Source of the DNA: Ascaphus truei
Lineage: Eukaryota > Chordata > Amphibia > Anura > Ascaphidae
Length of the DNA: 64,000 nucleotides
Reading direction: 5' to 3'
Assembly (NCBI GenBank): GCA_036426205.1
Contig: WSYH01000146.1
Span: 144,357-208,356 of the forward strand
Shown here: one piece after another, positions 21,001 to 32,200 of the stretch
Layout of the letters: the number at the start of each line of letters is the position of its first letter
Numbering within the stretch: position 1 is the first letter of the stretch
Translations under genes and position numbers: made by a program
Notes under the pieces: model-generated
What the model saw: the letters and a program-made list of their open reading frames with translations, nothing else
Database searches by the model: none
What the model was told of the DNA's origin: nothing

Positions 21001-22960
21001 ATGTGATTTCTTGATATTTTATGATTTTATGTGTTTATTAATCGATGATGTTTTGTTTACTCATTTGATTATCGTTCTTTATGAATTTATGCTCTCCTTT
21101 GATGCTGTTTATCGATTTTGTGTCTTTAGTCCTGTTACTGTTGTGGAGGTTGTTGTGTGAGTAATGAGTCTGTTTTTGGATATGATTGTCTGGGTTCTTT
21201 GAGTGTGATGTGAAAATGTCAATTGTGTTGTGTGATGTTGCAAGTATGGATAATTTGTTTTATGTTCTTTTGATTGCTATTTTGCTTTTGTTGATGCTTT
21301 TTGCTGTTTTATTATTGATGTTGTTTGTCTCGGTGCAAATTTCTGTTGTTTTGATGACTAATTTGACTTTTGTGTCATGTTGATGTCCTGATTTGATGTT
21401 TTGCTCTTTTATGTACTTTCATATCTTTTTGATTGTCTTCTTTTATGTGCTGTGTTGATGATTTGGCTTGGATGCTCTGATTTATCCTTTTTTTGTGTCA
21501 TGTGGTTTGTTCTTGTTGCTTTGCTCCTATGACTTGCTTTTTTGATTCTGTGTTTTTGTTTGCTTCTGACCTATTGTGATTTTTTTGTATGTTCAGGTGT
21601 ATTTATTGTTATTTATGAATTATCGAATGCTGTTGTTGCTGCTGTTGAATGATGAACTGAATTTATGTGTTTGCCATGCTAATGTGTATATTGATTTTGA
21701 TGAATTGTCAAATGTGATTGTATTGTTTGATAATATGTGATATGTGATTTATTCTTGATGTGTTATTTTTTTCTTGTGTAGTTGAATGATGACATGTTGA
21801 TCTGTGTTGTTTGTGTTGATGCTGTGATCTTTTTTTGTTTATTACTGCTTTATGTTATGGTGTGTGTGTGTTGTTATTGTTGGGTGATGGGATTATTTTT
21901 TTGATTTATATCTTTTTTTTTTGCTTGTTTTGTTGCTTTGTTGACTTTTTGATTTTGTTTTGCTGTGAATGTGTTGTGGTGGGTGTTGATACAGGTGGTG
22001 TGACGTGATCATTTGCTGTGCTCGTAGACTCTGATTTGAGATTATGGTGATGGTGTTTGTATCTTGTGATCTATTGTTTTGTTTTCTTGTGTGGTTTTTT
22101 TTGCTTATGATATGTTGTATGCTGTTGGTTTTTTGATTTGCTGATTCGAAATGTGTGCTTTGTTATTATTTTTGTATAGTGTTTGTATTTCTTTTGTGGT
22201 GTTGAAGGTTCATTTGTGATGATTGTTTTGATTGTTTGATATGTTTGAGTTTAATATGTGTTATAAATTAATTTTGCTGTTATGTTGAGGTTTGATTCTG
22301 AATGATCGTTGTTTGTGTGATTGTTTGATGGAAAATTGTTTTTTTATTGTATTTGTTGTTTGATGTGACTTTAATTAGTGTATGATTGAATGATTATATG
22401 TTTGTGTTGTGAATTCGTTTCTTGTTATTGTGAGATGTTGAGGTGTTTTTTTTGTAATGTGATTGGATCGTTTTTGTTGTGGATTGTGATATTCTTGCGA
22501 ATGTTTTGATTTAGTTGATGTGTGGGATGATGTGTGATTTGCTACATGATAGATTGTTATTTTTGACTTTGTTTATCTTTGCTTGCATAATGATGTTCGT
22601 GTATTTTGTTTGTCTTTGTGTGATTGGTTTGTATGTGCTTTTTTGTATGTTTGTTTTGTCTCTTATTGTGATATGTGTTGTTGTTTTGTTTTGTCTGATG
22701 TTTATTTTTGTCTGCCTGTTTGCTGATGTGCGATTTCTTTCTTTTGTCATGTTTTACTTCTGTGTTTGATGCTGTGTCCCTGATCTCGTGTGCATCTGCT
22801 GTCTTTGACTGTCTGTTTTGTCTTGCTTTTGTTTGTGTGCGTGTGTTGTTGGTGTGATTTGGTGTTTGTTGATTTGTTAGTGCTGCTTGTGCATTGAGTG
22901 TTGTTGTGTGTTTTGTGTCTTTGTTTTAGGCTGCTGCTCTTGATTTGCTGTTCTTATTTG
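15060..22960 (+). repeat. 8-kb T/G-rich, C-poor strand-skewed tract
   Basis: The plus strand is dominated by T and G in non-periodic words (TGTTGTG, TGATGTG, TTGATTG, TTTGTT). Hand counts of two 60-base lines: 16021-16080 T34 G14 A6 C6; 17041-17100 T28 G13 A14 C5. It begins abruptly after the CpG island and fades toward 22000-23000, where C rises. No fixed repeat unit, no domain and no splice-bounded exon could be seen. The many Met/Val/Phe/Leu/Cys-rich readings, and the Lys/Asn/Thr-rich ones on the other strand, follow from composition. If the dnajb14 call is right, this is the non-template strand of its first intron. Odd inclusions are a C14 run at 15470-15483 and a short unskewed island at 16900-16929. 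Confidence 0.85.
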
Positions 22961-23299
22961 TTTTGTCGCTTTCTTGTCTGAACTGTGATGCTGTGCTTTT
23001 GTGTCCTCCTACCCCACTCTATGCCCTGCCTTGCCTGTCCTCGCTGTTGTCTCTCTCCTGTGCTGCCCCCATGCTGTGATTGTTGAAATTTCCTTCCCCT
23101 CCTTGTTGTGCTTGGCATGCTGTCCTTGCTGCTGTCGCCTGTCCTGAACAAGGGGACGACGTCTTGAGCACCTGCCAACAAAAGAGACTGCAAAGTGAAC
23201 AACAAGAACAAGGGATAATACTTTCTAACCTGGATCTGCACATTGTCCTTATCCAGACGGGGTGGACACCAGGAGAACAAAGAAGCTTCCCCTACAGCA

Positions 23300-23555
23300 A
23301 CCAGCCGTCAGATAAGACTATATCTATGTCTATATAAGTGTTAAATGTCTCTATGATTTGGGCTGGTTGAATCGCTGGGCTAACCATGCAGTTAGAGAGC
23401 TGGATCAAAAGGTGTATATATACTCCAGAGTGGAGCGGATTTTGTTTGCTGATTTAATGATTGCTGTGTTTTAAAGCAACAAAGGCGCAATAAAGCTTAT
23501 TTTCAATTTCACCTTAAAACGCAGTTCCATTGCATACTCTGAACGTGCTCTTACA
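23300..23555 (+). repeat. LTR 3' part, plus orientation
   Basis: GGCGCAATAAAGC...CAATTTCACCTTAA...CATTGCATACTCTGAACGTGC and the terminus TCTTACA at 23555 match the reverse complement of the R/U5 part of the LTR at 4225-4300. A TATA-like GTATATATACTCC sits at about 23412 and AATAAA at about 23489. The 5' LTR terminus was not found, and no primer site follows, so this is a truncated or solo LTR. Confidence 0.65.
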
Positions 23556-24261
23556 GGGTCAAAATCCCTCTCGCAGGGCTGAAGTCACTTAGTCCATACT
23601 AGGGAGAGGAGCATCAGCACCATATGGAAAAGAGAAACAAAGAGAGGATACCAGCGGTAATAAAACCATTCACTGGTAAAATAGTAAAAAAAAAAAGCTG
23701 TGTGTGCTGTGGCAAGCGCTAGTAAGTGAAACTTCTTTGACTTTTGTCACGATAGAAATTGATTGTGTTGGTGATGTTTTAATTAAAAATCAAAATACAA
23801 TTCAATTGACAAAACGAATAAATTGACAGAAGGGTCTTGGCACAATCCCCTGTATTAGCTATTAGAGGATCGCGTAAGTACACCGGCTTAGATGACGTTT
23901 ATCGTCCATGGCGCTCTCGCGAGGAAGAGGGCGATGCGTGGGGCACACATCCACGATTAGGTACTGTAGCGGTGGGATCAAGAGTTCGGCGAGAGACGGG
24001 TCTGGAAAGAGAGTGGGTTGATGAGAAAATGCGGGGAAGACGGTCGAGGACGAACGGTTGAGAAGTGACGGCGGGAGGTAGGGGAGAGACTAGGCGAGAG
24101 TGTGAGAGCGGACCAGAGTCGCGCAGTTTGTGGACAGTCCGGGGTGATCGGTCGCGAGTGTGACCGATGGCACGACGTGTGAACGATGTGAGTGCTGACG
24201 ATGTGCCCTGTGACCGAGTTTGCGCGTGCGAACCTGCGCGTGTGACTGTGACTGAGGTGTG
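23556..24261. other. Unassigned, partly CpG-rich
   Basis: No family recognised. The right half (about 23860-24260) is rich in CGA/GCG words and GTGTGA motifs without clear periodicity. Confidence 0.4.
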
Positions 24262-25200
24262 ACCTTAATTATCCCCTTTGCACATCACACCCTCCCTGCC
24301 CAAAATCACCCATCCTGGACACCTTGCATATCCCCCTCCCCGCCACATCACCCCCCACACCCCTCCCCCTCAAATCCACCCTCACCTCCATCCCCCCCTC
24401 ATCACACCCCCTCCTCACAAATCACCCCTCCTGCACATAACCCCCCCCCTACACCATTCACCCCCCCTCCAATCACCCCACTCCACAGCATCACCCCGCC
24501 AGCCTACCACACCCGCCGCACACCCCCCTCCAATCACCCCCCGCTCATGCATCCCCCCCAAACCCCCATCACAGCATCACCCCCCCTCACAGCATCGCCC
24601 CCCCAACAGCACCCTGCGCCACATCACCCACGCCGACCACAGAACCCACTCCACCATCACCCCCCCTCCACATCACCCCCCCTCCACAACTCACCTCCCC
24701 ACATCACACACCACATCCCTCCTCCACATCACCCCTCCTGCACATCCACCCCCTCCACATCAACCCCTCCTACACATCACCCCCCCTCCACACACCACCC
24801 CCTCACAATCACCCCCCCCTCCACCATCACCCCTCCTTCCTACATCACCCCTCCTCCCATCCCACACATACCCCTCCTGCACATCACCCCTCCTGGCACA
24901 TCCACCCCTTCTCCACATCACCCCTCCTCACCACCCTCACTCCTCACATCACCCCCCTGACACATCACCTCCTTCACACTATAATATCCCTTGCAATCAC
25001 ACATCCCCCCATTGCATGCACATCACACATCCCCCCTTGCACATCACACATCCCCCCCACTCAACCCCCCCCCTGCACATCACAATCCCCCCCTGCCACA
25101 TCACCCCCACCCCCTTGCACCTAATCACACCCCGCCCCCCTGCACCTACATCACCCCCCTGCACAACCTCACATCACCCCTGCCCCTCATCCCTGCACAA
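24262..25200 (+). repeat. C/A-rich degenerate array
   Basis: Nearly G-free plus strand made of variants of CACATCACCCCTCCTG. Runs of C6-C8 recur, so the minus strand has many G-runs. Similar text occurs inside the hAT-type elements at 37600-37860 and 51960-52330. Long Pro/His/Thr readings across it are compositional. Confidence 0.85.
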
Positions 25201-25229
25201 TCAGATCACGGCGGCGCAGAGACAAGACG

Positions 25230-25406
25230 TCTGTCTCCTTGTTCAGCCCAGTTGTGGACTAAGGAGTCTCACTTCATGTCTCAGAGGCAGGCTTTTTCTA
25301 ACCCCTGTAATCAGCCAGGTGATGTTAGTTAATTGCCTACCAGCAGTTAACCACCACACTGCTGGATTAGAGGCACATTTGTGAACAGGGATAAGTCCCT
25401 TGTTAC
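25230..25406 (-). repeat. LTR-like end, third family copy
   Basis: The minus strand starts TGTAACAAGGGACTTATCCC at 25406 and matches 599-810 over GTTCAGCCCAGTTGTGGACT and ACCACACTGCTGGATTAGAG. To its left it is cut off by the C/A-rich array. Confidence 0.7.
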
Positions 25407-25609
25407 AGACCCATTTAATATACCCAGTTTTTCCGCGCCGGAATTTACTACTTTGGATACCTTTTGCACAGACTTTTTGAATAGTCTGAATTTGGAGCTG
25501 CGTCTCAATGAGGGCCTGGAAAGTATATACAGTGTATATATATATGTATATCTATGTCTTTTAGTGAGACTAGAGTGTAAGGTTTTTTTTAAACTTAATT
25601 TGCTGTTTT
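25407..25609 (-). other. Unique sequence between LTR end and 78-bp array
   Basis: On the minus strand an open reading from the array continues through a basic stretch (FRLFKKSVQKVSKVVNSGAE) toward the LTR end at 25406. A (TA)-rich stretch lies at about 25525-25550. It could be the 3' part of the element that carries the array. Confidence 0.35.
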
Positions 25610-27640
25610 GTTTCATCCTGTGCTGCCTGCTGCTGGGTTTGGAGCTGGGCTTGCTGCTGCAGTAGTAGTCCTGTTTGCCTCGCCTGTTTTCCATTCTTCG
25701 CTGCATGCTGCTGGGTTTGGAGCTGGGTTGCTGTGCAGTAGTAGTCTGTTTTGATGGCCTGTTTTCCCATTCTGTGTGCATGCTGCTGCTGGGTTTGGAG
25801 CTGGGCTTGCTGGCTCGTAGTAGTCCCTGTTTGCCTCGCCTGTTTTCCATTCTTCACTGGCTGCTGCTGGGTTTGGAGCTGGGCTTGCTGCTGCAGTAGT
25901 AGTTCATGTTTGCCTGGCTGTTTTCATTCTGTGCTGCATGATGCTGGGTTTGGAGCTGGGCTTGCTGCTGCAGTAGTAGTTCTGTTTGCCTGCCTGTTTT
26001 TTTCCATTCTTCACTGCATGCTGCTGGGTTTGGAGCTGGGCTTGCGTGTAGCAGTAGTAGTCCGTTTGCCCTGGCCTGTTCCATTCTTTCGCTGCATGGC
26101 TCTGGGTTTGGGAGCGGGGCTTGCTGCTGCATAGTTAGTTTTGTTGCATGGCCTGTTTTCCCATTCTTCGCTGCATGACTGCTGGGTTTTGGAGTGGGCT
26201 TGCTGCTGCAGTAGTAGTTCTGTTGCCTGGCCTGTTTTCCATTCTTCACTGCATGCTGCGGGTTTGGAGCTGGGCTTGCTGCTGTTAGCTTAGTAGTCCT
26301 GTTGCCTGGCCTGTTTTCATTCTTCGTCGCATGCTGCTGGGTTTGGAGCGGGTTGCTGCTGCAGTAGGTAGTTCTGTTTGCCTGGCCTGTTTTCCATCTT
26401 CGCTGCATGCGCTGGGTTTGGAGCCGGGCTTGACTGCTGCAGTATAGTAGTCCTGTTTGCCTGGCCTGTTTTCCATTCTTCCTGCATGCTGCTGGGTTTG
26501 GAGCTGGGTCTTGCTGCGCTAGTAGTTTTCTGTTTGCCTGGCCTGTTTTCCATCTTGCTGCATGCTGCCTGGGTTTGGAGCGGGTTGCTGCGGCGTAGTA
26601 GTCCTGTTTGCCATCGCCTGTTTCCATTCTGTGCTGCATGCTGCTGGGTTTGAGCTGGCTTGCTGCTGCAGTAGTAGTTCTGTTTGCTGGCCTGTTTCCA
26701 TCTTCACTGCATGCTGCTGGGTTTGGAGCTGGGCTTGCTGCTGCAGTAGTAGTCCTGTTTGCCTGGCCTGTTTTCCTGGCTGTTTTCCATTCTTCGACTG
26801 CATGCTGCTGGTTTGGAGCTGGGCTTTCTGCTGCAGTAGTAGTCCTGTTTGCTGGCCTGTTTTCCATTCTTCTCTCGCTGCATGTCTGGGTTTGGAGCTG
26901 GCTTGCTGCGGCAGTAGTAGTTCTGTTTGCCTGGCTGTTTTCCATTCTTCGCTTCATGCTGCTGGGTTTGGAGCTGGGCTTGCTGCTGCAGTAGTAGTTT
27001 CTGTTTGCCTGGCCTGTTTTCCATTCTGTTGCTGACATGCTGCTGGGTTTGGAGCTGGGCTTGCTGCTGCAGAGTAGTCCTGTTTGCTCTCCTGTTTTCC
27101 ATTCTGTGACTGTCATGCTGCTGGGTTTGGAGCTGGCTTTGCGTGCTGCAGTAGTAGTCCTGTTTGCCTCGCCTGTTTTGCCATCCTGCGCTGCATGCTG
27201 CGGTTTGAGTTGGGCTTGCTGCTGCTGTAGCAGTAGTAGTCCTGTTGCCTGGCCTGTTTCCATTACGCTGCATTGCTGCTGGGTTTGGAGCTGGGCTTGC
27301 TGCGCAGTATAGTTCTGTTTGCCTCGCCTGTTTTCCATTCTGTGCTGCATGCTGCTGGGTTTGGAGCTGGGCGTTGCTGCTGCAATAGTAGTCCTGTTTG
27401 CCTCGCTGTTTTCATTCTGTGCTGCATGCTGATGGGTTTGAGCTGGGCTTGGCTGTGTAGCAGTAGTAGTTCCTGTTTGCCTGGCACTGTTTTCCATTCT
27501 TCGCTGCATGCTGATGGGTTTTGGAGCCGGGCTTGCTGCTGCCAGTAGTAGTTCTGTTTGCCTGGCTTGTTTCCATCCTGCGCTGCTATCTGCTGGGGTA
27601 GGAGCTGGGCTTGCTGCTGCATTAGAAGTCCGTTTTTGCC
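25610..27640 (-). repeat. 78-bp minisatellite array 1
   Basis: About 26 copies of a 78-bp unit; landmarks are GCATGCTGCTGGGTTTGGAG, CTGGGCTTGCTGCTGCAGTA and CTGTTTGCCTGGCCTGTTTT. 78 is 26 codons, so frames stay open across units: all three minus frames and two plus frames lack stops in the consensus. Only the plus frame with TAGTAG is closed. Single-base indels are frequent and break the frames here. Confidence 0.95.
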
Positions 27641-27676
27641 TGGCCTGTTCTGCAGAAACTCTTTAAAATGTTTCAT
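27263..27676 (-). pseudogene. Start of array-encoded ORF next to primer site
   Basis: ATG at 27676 lies 22 bases after the tRNA-Leu primer site and reads MKHFKEFLQ before entering the 78-bp units (Gln/Pro/Ala/Lys-rich 26-residue repeats). The second copy at 34105 starts in the same way (MKHFLKEFLQ) and enters the units in a different frame because of indels. The shared start directly after the primer site suggests a real retroelement ORF, but open frames alone prove nothing in this array. Confidence 0.35.
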
Positions 27677-27698
27677 TTTTTTCCGTTTGGCCCTTTTG

Positions 27699-27715
27699 TC
27701 CCACTTCTGACACTA
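27699..27715 (-). other. Primer binding site, tRNA-Leu (1 mismatch)
   Basis: Plus strand TCCCACTTCTGACACTA differs from the tRNA-Leu 3' end at one position (T for C in CCA). It is followed by TA and the LTR terminus at 27718. Confidence 0.75.
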
Positions 27716-27717
27716 TA

Positions 27718-28117
27718 TGTTGCGAGACAATGCAACATATGTGGTTTGTCTGAATATAGGCTTTATTTAGCCTCAAAGGTGCAACAGCAGAGCTTACCTC
27801 AGCATATAAATGGTTACAAAAACATAAGTCCTTGATAAGGGATTCTCCATTTTCCCCGAAGGTAGTTCTAGTCCAGGATAGAAAAGAGTATAGTTCCAAT
27901 ATAAACAGTGCATTCTTCTCTCCCCCGAGTTTTCAGTGGGGTGTCTCTGGCTCAGACAGGACCCCCAGACACTGAGAGCTACAGACCCTCTAACGTGCCA
28001 GGTGAGCAGACTAATCAAATCAGCCTGTCCTCACTGGATTAACATGCTCAGTGCTGTCGTCAGCCTTTAAATGTAGATCTGCTTGCATACCACAGGAAAA
28101 GGTATCGTGCAGTTACA
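27718..28117 (-). repeat. 5' LTR of the 78-bp-array element (400 bp)
   Basis: Minus-strand ends are TGTAACTGCACGATACC at 28117 and CTCGCAACA at 27718. It has minus-strand AATAAAGCCTATATTC near its 3' end. A second copy is at 34147-34561. It differs from the LTR at 4225 except for the TGTAAC start and the same primer-site family. Confidence 0.7.
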
Positions 28118-29218
28118 GGGTATGCAATCGTGTTGCTGCGGAGTCTGGAGATGAGCCCCAGCGAAGGATGGGCAGGGGCTAAGGACCGGGATTAACCTTT
28201 TTTTTTTTTAACTGACCCTGGGCCCCCTTTCCATCACAGGTGGCCCTGTGCACTGTGACTGGCTGCCCCTGCTATACATGATTTGTCTATTTTGTCAGGG
28301 GTCTCCAACTCAGTCCTCAAGGGCCACCAACAGGCCAGCTTTTATGGATATCCCTGCTTCAGCCGCAGGTGGCTCAGTGAAAAACTGAGCCACCACCTGT
28401 GCTGAAGCAGAGATATCCATAAAAGCTGGCTGTCGGTGGCACTTGAGATGGAGTTGGAGACCCCTGCTTTATGGCTATCTTGAAGCAATCTCTTTTACGC
28501 TGATGTGCGTGGCTTCTCTATTATGCTGCAGAAACCGAGGTATCTGTTTATACTTTTAGTTTTTTTGGCATAAAAATGACCAGCACTGCTATCCTATAGA
28601 AAGTACAGTTGTGCTATCTATTGATTAGTTCGTAAATGTCCCTACTGCTAGGACATGCAGAAGAGGGATACCTTGACGGTGTTTGCAAGCTTCCCAATGC
28701 TTTGGCCAAAGAATGTAATGAATGACCCTCACTTTCAACATGATGGAAAACAGAGAAGGCTTTAACTTCAGCGATATAATTTCTCTATTGGATGTAAGCA
28801 CTGAGGCTTTTTGTCTTTAGTATATAAACGCCCTACTGCTAATGATTACTTAATATATTTTCTAAGGCACCTGAGTTTGGAAATAGTGTGAGAAGTTAAG
28901 AAAGAGGGAAATCCAAAATGGTTAAAAAAAAAAAAGTGTAAGGAAACCCTGGAAAAACAGATAAAAAAAAGAAAGAAAGAAACTAAAAAGGGCGCAACAA
29001 CGAGGATTTCCCAATCCACGCGCGGTCCTATATGGAGACACGCTGCAGTTTATAAACGTGTCGTGGACTTAAACTGCCAGACAAGACTGCACATTGCATG
29101 ATATAGTGAGGCATCTTAAAGTGAGCTTTTAAGTGAGAATATATAGTTAGACTATAGTTTGACTAGAGGTGACTGGGGACTGCATCCTTCGCAAACCTCT
29201 TCTGCACAGGAACCAGCG
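28118..29218. other. Flank block, copy 1 (duplicated at 34562 and 36271)
   Basis: Apart from the MITE at 28296-28466 nothing is recognised. The block recurs at 34562-35700 and in part at 36271-37110. Here it stops at ...AACCAGCG (29218) and joins the array, whereas the other copies continue into GGTGAGCTATT. So 29218/29219 is a rearrangement or assembly junction. Confidence 0.7.
28296..28466. mobile_element. hAT-type MITE (171 bp palindrome)
   Basis: Ends CAGGGGTCTCCAACTC and GAGTTGGAGACCCCTG are inverted, and almost the whole element is self-complementary (GCTTTTATGGATATCCCTGC / GCAGAGATATCCATAAAAGC). Flanks TATTTTGT and CTTTATGG are only a degenerate 8-bp duplication. Confidence 0.8.
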
Positions 29219-32200
29219 TTGTCGCCTGCTGAGGGGTTGGGAGCTGGGCTTGCCTGGCGTTGCAGTATAGTCCTGTTTGCCTCGCTGTTTTCCATTCTTC
29301 GATGCATGCGTGCTGGGTTTGGAGCTGGCTTGCTGCTGCAGTAGAGTTCTGTTTGTGGCCTGTTTTCCATTCTGTGTGCATGCTGCTGGGTTTGGAGCTG
29401 GGCTGGCTTGCAGTAGTAGTCCGTTTGCCTCGCCTGTTTTCCATTATTCACTGCAGTGTGCTGGGTTTGGAGCTGGGCTTGCTGCTGCAGTAGTTAGTTC
29501 TGTTTGCTGGCTGTTTTCATTCTGTGCTGCATGTGCTGGGTTTGGAGGCTGGGCTTGCTGCTGCAGTAGTAGTCTGTTTGCCTGGCCTGTTTTTTTCCAT
29601 TCTTCACTGCATGCTGCTGGGTTTGGAGATGGGCTGCGTGTAGCAGTAGTGTCCTGTTTGCCTGGCCTTTTTCCATTCTTTCTGCATGGGTGCTGGGTTT
29701 GGGAGACGGCGGGCTGCTGCTGCATAGTAGTTTGTTTGCTGGCCTTTTCCCTCTTGCGCATGATGCTGGGGTTGGAGCGGCTTTGCTGGCAGTGTAGTTC
29801 TGTTGCCTGGGCTGTTTTCCATTCTACTTGCATGCTGCTGGGTTTGGAGCTGGGCTGCGCTGCTAGCAGTAGTAGTCTGTTTGCCTGGCCTGTTTTCATT
29901 CTTCTGCATGCTGCTGGGTTTGGAGCGGGATTGCTGGCAGTAGTAGTTCTGTTTGCCTGGCCTGTTTTCCAATCTTCGCTGCATGCTGCTGGGTTGGAGC
30001 TCGGGCTTGGCTGCTGCAGTAGTAGTCCTGTTTGCCTGGCCTGTTTTCCATTCTTCGCTGCATGCTGCTGGGTTTGGAGCTGGGCTTGCTGCTGCAGTAG
30101 TAGTTCTGTTTGCCTGGCCTGTTTTCCATTCTGTGCTGCATGCTGCTGGGTTTGGAGCTGGGCTTGCTGCTGCAGTAGTAGTCCTGTTTGCCTCGCCTGT
30201 TTTCCATTCTTCACTGCATGCTGCTGGGTTTGGAGCTGGGCTTGCTGCTGCAGTAGTAGTTCTGTTTGCCTGGCCTGTTTTCCATTCTTCGCTGCATGCT
30301 GCTGGGTTTGGAGCTGGGCTGTCGCCTGCTGAGGGGTTGGGAGCTGGGCTTGCCTGGCGTTGCAGTATAGTCCTGTTTGCCTCGCTGTTTTCCATTCTTC
30401 GATGCATGCGGCTGGGTTTGGAGCTGGCTTGCTGCTGCAGTAGTAGTTCTGTTTTGTGGCCTGTTTTCCATTCTGTGTGCACTGCTGCTGGGTTTGGAGC
30501 TGGGCTGGCTGTCAGTAGTAGTCCGTTTGCCTCGCCTGTTTTCCATTATTCACTGCGGTTGCTGGGTTTGGAGCTGGGCTTGCTGCTGCAGTAGTAGTTC
30601 ATGTTTGCCTGGCTGTTTTCCATTCTGTGCTGCATGTGCTGGGTTTGGAGCTGGGCTTTGCTGCTGCAGTAGTAGTCTGTTTGCCTGGCCTGTTTTTTTC
30701 CATTCTTCACTGCATGCTGCTGGGTTTGGAGATGGGCTTGCTGTGTAGCAGTAGTAGTCCGTGTTGCCTGGCCTTTTTCCATTCTTATCTGCATGGGTCT
30801 GGGTTTGGGAGCGGGGGCTGACTTGCTGCATAGTAGTTTGTTGTTGCTGGCCTGTTTTCCCTCTTGCGCATGCATGCTGGGGTTGGAGCGGCTTGCGGTG
30901 TGCAGTGTAGTTCTGTTGCCTGGCATGTTTTCCATTTCTACTTGCATAGCTGCTGGGTTTGGAGCTGGGCTGCGCTGTTAGCAGTAGTAGTCCTGTTGCC
31001 TGGCCTGTTTTCATTCTTCGTGCATGCTGCTGGGTTTGGAGCCGGGTTGCTGGCAGTAGTAGTTCTGTTTGCCTGGCCTGTTTTCCAATCTTCGCTGCAT
31101 GCTGCTGGGTTTGGAGCGGGCTTGGCTGCTGCAGTAGTAGTAGTCCTGTTTGCCTGGCCTGTGTTCCATTCTTCGCTGCATGCTGCTGGGTTTGGAGCTG
31201 GGCTTGCTGCGCAGTATAGTTCTGTTTGCCTGGCCTGTTTTCCATTCTTGCTGCATGCTGCCTGGGTTTGGAGCGGGGCTTGCTGCTGCAGTAGTAGTCG
31301 TTTGCCTGCCGTGTTTGCATTCTTCTTGCATGCGCTGGGTTTGGAGCTGGGCTTGCTGCTGCAGTAGTAGTCTGTTTGCATGGCCTGTTTTCCGTCTGTT
31401 ACTGCATGCTGCTGAGGTTTGGAGCTGGGCTTGCCGCTTGCAGTAGTAGTCCTGTGTGCCTGGCCTGTTTTCTGGCATGTTTTCCATCTTCGTGCATGCT
31501 GCTGGGTTTTGGAGCTGGGCTTGCTGCTGCAGTATTAGTATCTGTTTGCCTGGCCTGTTTTCCATTTCTCGCTGCATGCTGCTGGGTTTGGAGCTGGGCT
31601 TGCTGCTGCAGTAGTAGTCTGTTGCCCTGGCTGTTTTCCATTCTGTGTGCATGCTGCTGGGTTTGGAGCTGGGCTTGAGTGCTGCAGTAGTAGTTCTGTT
31701 TGCCTGCCTGTTTTCCATTCTGTGCTGCATGCTGCTGGGTTTGGAGCTGGGCTTGCTGCTGCAGTAGTAGTCCTGTTTGCCTCGCCTGTTTTCCATTCTG
31801 TGCTGCATGCTGCTGGGTTTGGAGCTGGGCTTGCTGCTGCAGTAGTAGTCCTGTTTGCCTCGCCTGTTTTCCATCCTGCGCTGCATGCTGCTGGGTTTGG
31901 AGTTGGGCTTGCTGCTGTAGCAGTAGTAGTCCTGTTTGCCTGGCCTGTTTTCCATTCTTCGCTGCATGCTGCTGGGTTTGGAGCTGGGCTTGCTGCTGCA
32001 GTAGTAGTTCTGTTTGCCTCGCCTGTTTTCCATTCTGTGCTGCATGCTGCTGGGTTTGTCGCCTGCTGAGGGGTTGGGAGCTGGGCTTGCTGCGTTGCAG
32101 TATTAGTCCTGTTTGCCTCGCACTGTTTTTCCATTCTTCGATGCATGCGTGCTGGGTTTGGAGCTGGTTGCTGCTGCAGTGTAGTTCTGTTTGTGGCCTG

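Noticed and set aside
24259..25384. 368-residue Pro/His/Thr-rich reading
   Set aside because: Product of the CACATCACCCC array; several frames are open at once.
25854..27509. 551-residue minus reading across array 1
   Set aside because: The 78-bp unit is a multiple of three with few stops; the reading shifts among repeat frames through indels and changes peptide type, so it is not one protein.
29277..30332. 351-residue Cys/Ala/Trp-rich plus reading
   Set aside because: Opposite-strand shadow of the same minisatellite; resembles a membrane protein only by composition.
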